A stretch of DNA of 64,000 nt from Anthracocystis setariae (Eukaryota; Basidiomycota; Ustilaginomycetes; Ustilaginales; Ustilaginaceae), in assembly GCA_928724745.1 (NCBI GenBank), contig CAKMXJ010000022.1:124001-188000 (forward strand). The letters are read 5' to 3'. A model generated the notes under the pieces. It searched no databases. It was not told the origin of the DNA and saw only the letters and a list, made by a program, of their open reading frames with translations. How positions within the stretch are numbered: position 1 is the first letter of the stretch; every line of letters starts with the position of its first letter. The translations under genes were made by a program, and so were the position numbers. This document shows, piece by piece, positions 21,106 to 29,628 of this stretch.

Positions 21106-21204
21106 GAGTCCTACGGGGATTGAACCCGCGACCTGCAGAATACCTCTGGTAGGAGGATCTTCGAAAAGCCGAAGTCTGCCGCTCTACTGCTGAGCTAAAG
21201 ACCC
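21106..21204 (-). tRNA. tRNA-Arg (anticodon UCG) with a 28-nt intron
   Basis: The minus strand folds as a cloverleaf: acceptor GGGTCTT pairs with AGGACTC (two G-U pairs), the D stem is GCTC/GAGC, the anticodon stem is GCAGA/TCTGC, and the T arm is GCGGG-TTCAATC-CCCGT. The anticodon loop is interrupted after position 37 by 28 nt, the usual eukaryotic site. Removing it gives loop CTTCGGT with anticodon TCG at positions 34-36. The intron contains CGAAG, which can pair with CTTCG around the anticodon, as expected of a pre-tRNA. A run of T follows the 3' end as a Pol III terminator. It would read CGA arginine codons. Confidence 0.88.
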
Positions 21205-21527
21205 TTTCATAGGGCCCAGACCAACATAGCATTTACATACCAATTGGGTTTTTTTTGCGATTGGGGTGAGAAGGTCTTTGACTGTCAAAACGAAACGGAG
21301 ACGAGGGGCTGTTGACTTGGTGTGGAGACAACGAGAGCTGCTCCTTGTAGCTTTGAGCCGTACTGTCTTCTACACAGATACCACATTCACATTGTCAGTG
21401 ATAAGGGGTTCAGAATCACGGTGTTGAGTGCAGGCAAAGAGGACGGAAACCGATTGGCTAAGATTTGCAACCCAACAATGCTTCACTTTCGGAAGCGGTA
21501 TAGTTGCTCTATCTGGGCGCACTCTTG
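21205..21527. other. Short intergenic stretch
   Basis: 323 bp between the 5' end of the tRNA and the stop of the transcription factor gene. It has one T-run near 21247-21256. No feature was recognised. Confidence 0.5.
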
Positions 21528-23233
21528 TCATTGCTTTTGATGTTTGCCATCGTCACCGTCGCTGGGGAGGGTTGCACACTGCAGCTGGTGTGATGACCAG
21601 CCATGGTGTCGCGTGGTCGAGTGGTCGCTAGCCAGTAGATCCGACACCGTCATTGTGGGTTGCAACGACGATGCAAATGCAGACTGTGCGTTTCCCGAGG
21701 TAGATGGCGGCAATTGTGAAGTTGATGTGGAATCACACCACATGTCACTGAGACCTGGTACGGTAGAGGCTACGGGGAAGCGTAATGTCGAGTCTAGTGA
21801 GAAGCGCTGAGCAAGCTCGATCCCAGGTTGTTGCTGTGCGTCCGAGGAAGAAGAATGGCCAAATCCATCCGTCGCCGCGGCGAACGCATGCAGATCCATC
21901 GACCACGGACGAGCGGCGTGCGCACCACTAACACTCTCTCCACTCGCCATCGTGACCGTATCCTGCGAACCTAAACCAGTTTCATCTCCAAACAGGTCGC
22001 AGCCCCTTTCGCGCGTAGCTCGAACAGGCATGGGCCGATGCAACATTGTTGAAGGTAGTCTGCTCATCGATGATGAGGTCGCTGCTTTGTTGTGCGAGGA
22101 GGTGGAAAAACGCGTCTCGCGCAAGGCTGTCAAAGATTGCGACAAAGACAAAAATGGTGGTCCAGGTGGTTTCAGAGGTGGGAGGAGACTGGAAGTTGAG
22201 GATGAGAACGAAGATGATGCCTCCCACATGGTAGGCACAAGTGTTGCTATCTTTCCGGGAGCAGTGTTTCTGCGAGTTCCATACGGCATGGCCGTGGGTG
22301 CGTATCTTGAATCCCTTTCCTTGCTCGCTCTCATCGGACCCATGCTGGTCGAAGTGCTAGCGACTGGAGCCGACATGGGAGGTTGCGAAGTGAGCAACGG
22401 CAAAGAGGGCACCTCGACAAACGGAAGCGTTGGTGCAAGCATCCTCCCCTTCCGCTCGTTTTGCGAAAAGACACAGAGGATACCCTGCTTGGCACATCGT
22501 TGACAGGGTTGCTGTCCCGAACACTGTTCAAACGAGACGTCCATTCTGGTAAGCGTCAACATGCATTTCCACTGTCATCAGTATGTTCAAACATCATGCA
22601 ACTTGCTTTTGCTTTTCTATGTCGACAATACTCGCAAGCGCGCGTCGATCTGCAGCCTCGGTTGTCGAGCATGTCTTCGAAATGTTGGTCCGCCTGACGT
22701 TGCACTTCTTCAAGATCTCTCCGGGTTTGCATCTCCAGCTCCTCGGCCTGAGCTTGAATGGCTCTCATGTCCAGCACGGCCTGAGGCTGGTGTTCAAGCT
22801 CCGAGGAGACGCGTGACGACGATGACGACGACGATGGATGAGGATGACTGCTTCGCCGCATCTCAAAAATCGGAGCAGGTAGCGGCGGCGGCTGGCGATA
22901 CGGAATGACATCCTCGAAAGAACGGGCCCTGTGAGGTAGCAATTGGCATCTTTGATCCTGTGTCGATGTCGTGTCTGTCGTCGGTGGCATACCTCTCCGC
23001 CTCGCTTGGCCATCATTCGCAGGCGTGTCCAGGTCACCGCGAAACATAGTGACGTGCTGCGAGCGTGAAGGCTCACTATAGGTGAAGAGACAGAAAGGGA
23101 AGGCGGCTGGGTGGGAGACAATGCCATACGCTCGGAGCTGATGCTGTTTGAACTTGACACGGTGTCTGAGCATAGACTTGTGGTGCTTCAGTACCAGTGG
23201 ACATTGTGTTTCGAAGCTCTTCCCGCGAGACAT
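21528..23233 (-). CDS. Zn(2)Cys(6) fungal-type transcription factor
   Basis: Exons 22607-23233 and 21528-22523; 540 residues if the ATG at 23233 is used. An ATG at 23047 is an alternative, and 62 residues between the two are not well protein-like. Only removal of 22524-22606 gives a perfect binuclear cluster, C-x2-C-x6-C-x5-C-x2-C-x6-C at residues 200, 203, 210, 216, 219 and 226. This intron starts GCAAGT, a GC-AG type, and ends GAACAG. An acidic, Gln-rich helical segment (about 155-190) precedes the cluster, which is unusual because most such factors carry the cluster at the N-terminus. The C-terminal two thirds are Ser/Thr/Pro-rich with no fungal_trans domain recognised. It should be a nuclear DNA-binding regulator with unknown targets. 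Confidence 0.8.
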
Positions 23234-25366
23234 TGCATCCTTCCTTTATAATCATTTCATGAGGCGGAAGGCGGAAGGCCAGAAGAAAATCAAAGACCAA
23301 GACTGGTGCGCTAACTGCCTCGCTTGCTCGCATGGCCGAGCATCTGGTCGAACCCTGGGTTACCCTTAACAGACAAGAACCATCTCTCATTGGCTAAGCT
23401 CACGACCGACTTTTTCGGGATCCTACCAAAGCAATGGGCGTTTTCTGAACAATGGAAATTGTCGGTTCATGCATCTCCAGTACTAGGTGGGAGGAAAGCA
23501 TGAGGGTCGAGATGCTGGGAGGATCCCGGGCAGCGCTCTGTTGTGGGAATCCGTCAGCCTATCGGTAATGCCATGAAGCTCGAACAATGAGGACCTTTGC
23601 CGGCTTCATCTGCCTATGACGGCGTACTTGGTGGTCGCTCGCTCGACCAAATGAAGCCGGTCTGAAAACGACACGCGACGTTTTGGTGGAAGATGCTGCT
23701 TATCAAGCTTTCTAGTTGATTTGGTCCTTGGCTTGGCAGAGTGGGTCTTGATATTCAGTGCATCGTTCTATCACGGCGTCAAGTCTCAAGAGCCATGTGC
23801 AGGGTGAGATTACGGTTCCCGCTTTCGCGCACATGGCTCTGATGAAAGATAGGTCGATGGACGGACAGATGCAGCTGGTAGCAACCCGAACCCGACCCAC
23901 GAGCTTGCCAGCCGCTTCCGCCGCCTCATCGTGCAAAGACGCATGCAGTGCCATTGTTCAGTCTCTGAGGGAAGGCGACGCTCTACTTCATGCATATGTT
24001 GACAGGATCCCAGATGAAAGTCATAAGGCACTGCAACTACTGCATGTCCCGCAGAGCCGCCAATGCCTCGTGCTGACGAGGATCAGACAACGAAGGGGAA
24101 GAGCAAGTCTCCTGGCAGACCAGCGCTACAGTACAGTCGAGCGGCTGGAATTGATATGGGCCAGTCTCAGCTGAGGCGCATTTTGGTAAGCCTGTAGACT
24201 TCCTGCCCCCGTTGGTTAGCTGGCATGAGGAAATAAGGCGATAGCTCGACACCCTCGAATGCGGATGTACTGAAAGTTTGCTATCTAGCTGATGTGTATC
24301 GACATCACAGTTGGCACGTCGTGGAGCGAGCAAATTCGCCGGGATTCGAGCAGATTTCGCCGATGCTCCATAATGAGAGTGACACGCGTGGCCGTTAAAG
24401 TTTGAGCGACCTCCGCAATGCTCGCGTGCTCGAATGAAGGCGTGGAACTTTGGGGCGTGCCTGAGCTTGTACAAGCTCGGTTTGGTCGAGCAAGAGCGCT
24501 AATAGGTGCTCCACAGTCCTTCCCTGAATGCGTTCCTGGATACAAGGCCCGGCTGAAAATCAGGTGCGTTCCGAGCAATTCGGTCTAGAATAGCCGTGCA
24601 AGGTTTGAAGGCCGCCATCTCATCCTGATTCCGCTGCTGAGAACATTGCGCTCCTTGCCACGATACCGGAGATGAAATTGAGTCTGATCTGCGGCAAGAC
24701 CACTTCTTCAAACGCTGTACGACAGCATGCTTGCCCCGAGAGGTACCGATGAACACCGAGCCTGGCTGGAGATTGCGATTCCGTCGTCGGGCGTAGCTCG
24801 GCTTCACCTGATCGTTTGGACCAAGAGGACTTGACCGGTTCAGCTTTGCCTTTCTTGCGAATCCTCAAATGTAGCGCCAAGCATCGTCTACTTGATGTAA
24901 GCACGGCTGCCTAATGTGCAATTCGCACTGGCGATCACCGAAATCGACCGATCCGCGTATGCTTCCTGTTTGTTCCAAGAAGAGGGTCGATGCGTGCAGC
25001 CGACACAAGTCAAGAAAGACGATACCGGATAGGCGCAACGGACGCGGTCGATCGCGATTTGGTGCCGCACTTGTGCGATCTACGTTCTCTATCGACGAGG
25101 CTCGCTGGGTTGGGCATTGAGCTCGATGCATTTGGACGTGCCGGATACCTATACGAGTTGAATTAAAAGGACTGGTGATGAAACATGATGGTACAGTGTG
25201 CGGAAGTTGTTGCTCAGCGACTGATATTCCAGAGGAACCAGATGGCAAAAGTGGATACAGGACCAGGATGTTACACCGCTGAACCAATGAAGACAGAAAC
25301 AGCGACATACGGGCGCGCATCATCCGTGTGCGAAGAGGGAGTTCAACGCGCGTTGTTGATCGGACG
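23234..25366. other. Intergenic region without a supported gene
   Basis: About 2.1 kb between two minus-strand genes. Open frames of 60-170 codons exist on both strands, but none shows a family motif, and the longer ones overlap each other antisense. One TACAGTACAGT motif lies at 24127-24138. A small species-specific or secreted protein gene cannot be excluded, but none could be modelled. Confidence 0.45.
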
Positions 25367-28300
25367 CTAGTCACGGTTGGCATCAGCTAAGGCGTGGAGC
25401 TGCTCGACAAGGCGTTCGCTGGGCCTGAAAGCAGGCTCTTCGTCGTGCATGAGACGTCGGAGCTCAGCTTTCCATCTGTTCGGCTCGGCTAACCGCGCTA
25501 AAAGCATCAAGTACGCTTGCTCGATACGTGGATTGAACCCTCCTTGCCTCTTGTAAGCCTCATAGACGTCGATGCCAGATTGAAGCTTCTTGCTTCGACG
25601 GGTTGCTTCGATCAGAGCAACGATCACACTTGGATGCAGCTGAATTCGATCCGAATTGCCTCGTCCGGGTGCGGAAGATGAGAGTTGCGGGCGATTCGAC
25701 CGAGGGCCGATCTCTGATGCCTGCGATGTATCCTCAACGTGGAAGGATTGGTCCGAGACCTCCTTGAATAGCTCCAGCGAGATTTGCAGCTTCTGATCTT
25801 GCTCGCGTCCACGAGACATATTCAGGCATGTTTGTATATGCGGAACCAGCCGTAAGGTCCAAGAGTCGCTGTCGGGCTCGACGCCAAGATCCTTCAATTC
25901 GTTGAAAAGTGTCTCAACGAGTGAGCATGCATGGTCCATCTCCTGCCATCGCAAGCTCGAACTTCGTTCACTGGTTGCCGCGCCGCTTTGTTGAGAGCCC
26001 ATAACGGCTATGGCATGCACTCTCATGCAGGCATTGTAGGCCGTGCGGATGTCCTGCGAAGTCACGTGCTGCTGTAAAGGTGAGTCCCGGTGTTCTCCAA
26101 TGTTTTGGGTCACGGTACCGAAGAGATGGTGTGACAGACCTAGCCTGAACTCATCGAAGAGACGAAGCAGCTTTCGGTGCAGTGATACGTCGTGAGGGGT
26201 AAGAACGCGGCTGGATCGATCCATGGCGACGCTGATGAATTGGAGAATCGAGCTAAGCTGCTGTGAAGGGCGCGCGTCGGTGCTCTGCCTGGTCCGGCCA
26301 AATGCATGTGGGAGTTCCATTGTCGCGGCGGTGGACTGTAGCACAGTGGAAGCCATCTCAACGGCGAAATCCGGGAAGCCTGCGTTTGCGAAAGAAGCGA
26401 CCAAACTGCGAGCGAGCCGAGGAGAAAGGCTGATGCGCTCATCGTGGAGTTCTTGAAGGACACGCTGAACAACCGGAATATGCCCCTCGCGCAATAGGGA
26501 TTTGACAAAGACAACGGTGAGCTGGCTTGGCGGAGAATTGCCACTGGCAAGCCAATCCAGGTAAAGTCGAAGCGCAAAGGAGTGGGTTGCATTGGCACGA
26601 ATCGACTGTGCAAAAAACCACAAGAACGTGCTGTGATCGGGTCCAGCTAGAGGGAACAGCGTAGATGTTCCAAGCGAGGCAAACTCGGGGTCAGACTGAG
26701 GCTGTTTTGACCAAAGCTCTCTTGAAGGATTGCGAAGGCGAATAAGCTGATAGAGGCGTCTGGAAAACGCATAATCGCACACGCGCATGTGGAGACCGAG
26801 GAGAGATGCTTGTCCGGGAAAGCTCAAAGTAGCCTTGCTGAGATCGGGGTCTTTGGCGAGAAGCATGACGGTGAAACGGCGAAGATGGCCGCGTAGCGTC
26901 TGGCGACTGCCGCGGTCTTCGTTTCGTTTGGTGATGTGAGCCTTAAAATTGGTGAGACGAGATCTTTGGGGACCCAGATTGACGACGGCTGTAGGCAGGC
27001 AAGCAGCGAAGCCTTTGATGACGGCTTCGTTGAGTCGAGGATCGAGATCTACGTCGAGTGAGCGCGCGATTGTATAGATTTGGATGGCAAGATGAGCATC
27101 GGAAGAGACTCCCTTGTGGTTATCTAGAGACTTGCGTGCATTTGCCGCATTGGTTGAAGTCATGCGATCCGCAAGCCTTTCCAGGACGACAGTGAACAGA
27201 TCGTGATCTGGGACCCTGTTGGAAAGGCCTGAAGTTGCGCTGGTGATGTGCGAGCCACTGGAGCTCCTTCGGGCTGCTTGCAAGCCTGCAAAGAGGTGCA
27301 GAGCCGGCTGTAGAATACCGCGCTGAGCAAGTACGAGAGAGACGCGCTCGGTGAAGGAATCGAGCGAGTCCTGTAAGAGTGGGAGACCGTTTGTGGAAGA
27401 TTGCCAAGGATGCCATTTTGTCTTGAAAGCATAGCGGTCGTCAGGAAGCTGCTTGGACTGATCAAGGCTGGGACGGTGGTCGTCCAGCTCGAAGGGCAAC
27501 AGCCACCAAAGGGTTGCTGAATCTAAAGCTTGGAGGCACTTATGTATGTTGGCCTTGGATGCTTGTGCTTGCGACGCTAGGGTCAGTCGCAAAGCGCGAA
27601 GAATCGGATCCTTGTCGTCTACAGCAGAGGATGAGAGGTCGACCGGTGAGGGTAGATAGGTGGGCTGTGGTGAGGTGTTGGACCTCTGCCTGGCAAGTGC
27701 AGCGAGGAGCTGGTCGAAGGGTCTTGGATCAATGTACGGATACTCTTCTGCCTCGTGGGCCTGCTCGACCACTTTATGTAGATGATGGAATGCGGCGTCC
27801 GTGGATCCAAGTCGGGAGAAAGTGGCAGCTAGACGACCTCGGAGCTGACTATCCAGTGGCTGTTCTGCCGGCGAAAGCGCTCTTTCGAGATTACGAGATA
27901 GTTTCTCGAGAATTTCGGCCAGTCTAGGTCGCTTGGGTCGACGTTGTGAAGGCTGTGATGCAGCGATTTGCTCTTCTTCGACAGTGAAAAGGTAGAGGAG
28001 ACGGAGCGAGAGTGGTGCGGATAGTGACGACAGTCCATCGTCAGCGTTCACTGCCGAAGAACGAGGCTTGTGTGAACTGCCAAGTTGGCAACGAGCGCGG
28101 TCTTGGCAAAGGCGAAGGACCCTGTCGCAGACTTGGCGGAGGACGGCTCGGCTGTGATCGGCACGGAGACTTTTCAATTGCTTGCGGCATTGCAATGTGA
28201 TGATCAGATCGATCACAGAAGGTGGCAAAGAGAGGCGAGATGGACCGAGACGCTGATAGGATTGCCATGACAAGTCGGGATCGAGTCTCTGAATCGCGTC

Positions 28301-28627
28301 AAAAAGAGTCTGCTGGGCTTTGTTGTGGGCTACAAGATTGACATCGAGCAATGGCGGCAAATATCGCTCCGACTGAGATGGAACGAGGTGGGATTGAGAT
28401 GGCGTGTTGCCCGTATGAGTCGAAATCGAAGTCGAGTCGGGTCGAGCTGAGCTGAAGTATGACTCGGAGTGGAAAGCTGCGATAGGGCCATTGTTGCCTT
28501 GGATTGGTGTGGGTCGTCGGCACCTCCGCTGCGAGGATGTAGCAACAATCGACTGGACGAGTTGCGACGGTAGATATGCCGAAGTAGCTACGCCCTTGTA
28601 GAGACGGCCAGCGCCCGAACGCAGCAT
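25367..28627 (-). CDS. Large, probably mitochondrial helical-repeat (PPR-like) protein
   Basis: Intronless, 1086 residues, starting at the ATG at 28627. The first about 60 residues (MLRSGAGRLYKGVATSAYLP and on) are rich in Arg, Ser and Ala, with a run QRRCRRPTP and almost no acidic residues, like a mitochondrial targeting sequence. The body is almost wholly helical. Paired helices of about 35 residues recur, for example around VQRVLQELHDERISLSPRLA and DVYEAYKRQGGFNPRIEQAY, resembling degenerate pentatricopeptide repeats. PPR-type proteins of this length in fungi bind mitochondrial RNA for processing or translation. That role is an inference, since individual repeats are too diverged to count by eye. 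The only other suggestion is a generic TPR-like scaffold. Confidence 0.6.
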   Translation of the reverse strand: MLRSGAGRLYKGVATSAYLPSQLVQSIVATSSQRRCRRPTPIQGNNGPIAAFHSESYFSSARPDSTSISTHTGNTPSQSHLVPSQSERYLPPLLDVNLVAHNKAQQTLFDAIQRLDPDLSWQSYQRLGPSRLSLPPSVIDLIITLQCRKQLKSLRADHSRAVLRQVCDRVLRLCQDRARCQLGSSHKPRSSAVNADDGLSSLSAPLSLRLLYLFTVEEEQIAASQPSQRRPKRPRLAEILEKLSRNLERALSPAEQPLDSQLRGRLAATFSRLGSTDAAFHHLHKVVEQAHEAEEYPYIDPRPFDQLLAALARQRSNTSPQPTYLPSPVDLSSSAVDDKDPILRALRLTLASQAQASKANIHKCLQALDSATLWWLLPFELDDHRPSLDQSKQLPDDRYAFKTKWHPWQSSTNGLPLLQDSLDSFTERVSLVLAQRGILQPALHLFAGLQAARRSSSGSHITSATSGLSNRVPDHDLFTVVLERLADRMTSTNAANARKSLDNHKGVSSDAHLAIQIYTIARSLDVDLDPRLNEAVIKGFAACLPTAVVNLGPQRSRLTNFKAHITKRNEDRGSRQTLRGHLRRFTVMLLAKDPDLSKATLSFPGQASLLGLHMRVCDYAFSRRLYQLIRLRNPSRELWSKQPQSDPEFASLGTSTLFPLAGPDHSTFLWFFAQSIRANATHSFALRLYLDWLASGNSPPSQLTVVFVKSLLREGHIPVVQRVLQELHDERISLSPRLARSLVASFANAGFPDFAVEMASTVLQSTAATMELPHAFGRTRQSTDARPSQQLSSILQFISVAMDRSSRVLTPHDVSLHRKLLRLFDEFRLGLSHHLFGTVTQNIGEHRDSPLQQHVTSQDIRTAYNACMRVHAIAVMGSQQSGAATSERSSSLRWQEMDHACSLVETLFNELKDLGVEPDSDSWTLRLVPHIQTCLNMSRGREQDQKLQISLELFKEVSDQSFHVEDTSQASEIGPRSNRPQLSSSAPGRGNSDRIQLHPSVIVALIEATRRSKKLQSGIDVYEAYKRQGGFNPRIEQAYLMLLARLAEPNRWKAELRRLMHDEEPAFRPSERLVEQLHALADANRD

Positions 28628-29628
28628 CGGGCCTAGCCGTGACCACCAGCTGTGAGGCGTGGGAATGTGGCGCGTACGCAGGCGTCACCGGGTGCGCAGA
28701 TGGACGCGGATAGGTTGTTTTACAATGGCTTTGTGTGTGGATCAAGGTTGTGCATCGCAGAGGTGTCGGCTGGAGCGAAGGGTGAGCAATGAGGCTGGTC
28801 CATGGATGTGGTCGTGGTCAAGTATGAGGCGGCCGCCGAACTCTGGTCCTGTCTGTGATTGGCTGAGCGGACGTTTGGTGAGTGTTTTGGTCACTATCTA
28901 GATAATCGATACGCTGGCGATACGCTGGCTACCTGTGCGCTGATGCTGCGACGGTGTTGCTGCTGCTGTTGCAATCGGAATGGAGCCGACGACGATGTCG
29001 GTATGGATATGTTTGGTGACCATCAAAGTCATCTTGACACTCTCTACTCTTTTCCCAGACAAAAATTCCACTCTGCCGCGCTCCACCCATCTCGTGACGT
29101 TTGCCTTTGATCCGCCATCATGCAGCTTGCAAGGCTTAGCCAGGGTTCAGTCTCTTTTCTTCCAATCGCACGGGAGAGAAGCACCGAAAAAAATAACACA
29201 AGAAAACGGAGAATAAAAATCAAAATTTAATTATTGAAAAAAAAAGGTTTGTTTTACTATAGTTTGGTTCGATTCGCTTTGGAACAAAGCGGTTATGAGC
29301 GGCGAATTCTCTGTCTTCCTTTCATATGCTGAACCCTTAAGAAAAAAAACGTATTCCTGCATTCTCGATTCTACCTTGGCCGGTATACCATTACCACCGT
29401 CACCATCACCACCACCACCACCACCTTACTAACACGCTCATCGTCAAACACAGGAACTCATCTCATGCCGTAGACCGACTACCAGGAGGATCTTGCTAGA
29501 CCTGCATACCATGGCGTACGGAATCCTTCAGTAATTCGGCTTGAGCTTTGCATTCAGTCCACGTCAACGGGCATAGCATCCTCACCAGGGTGGGCGGTGT
29601 GCTCTCGCCGTCCTTCTTGCCTAACACC
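28628..29628. other. Divergent promoter region
   Basis: About 1 kb between the divergent PPR-like gene and the aminodeoxychorismate synthase gene. It carries an A-rich stretch at 29190-29245 and a (CAC)n run at 29395-29425. A sequence in frame with the synthase extends upstream to about 29548 but has no ATG, so it is treated as leader. Confidence 0.5.

Noticed and set aside
29548..29628. Upstream extension of aminodeoxychorismate synthase
   Set aside because: It begins at a TTG and is not protein-like. The first ATG at 29629 lies directly before the conserved domain.
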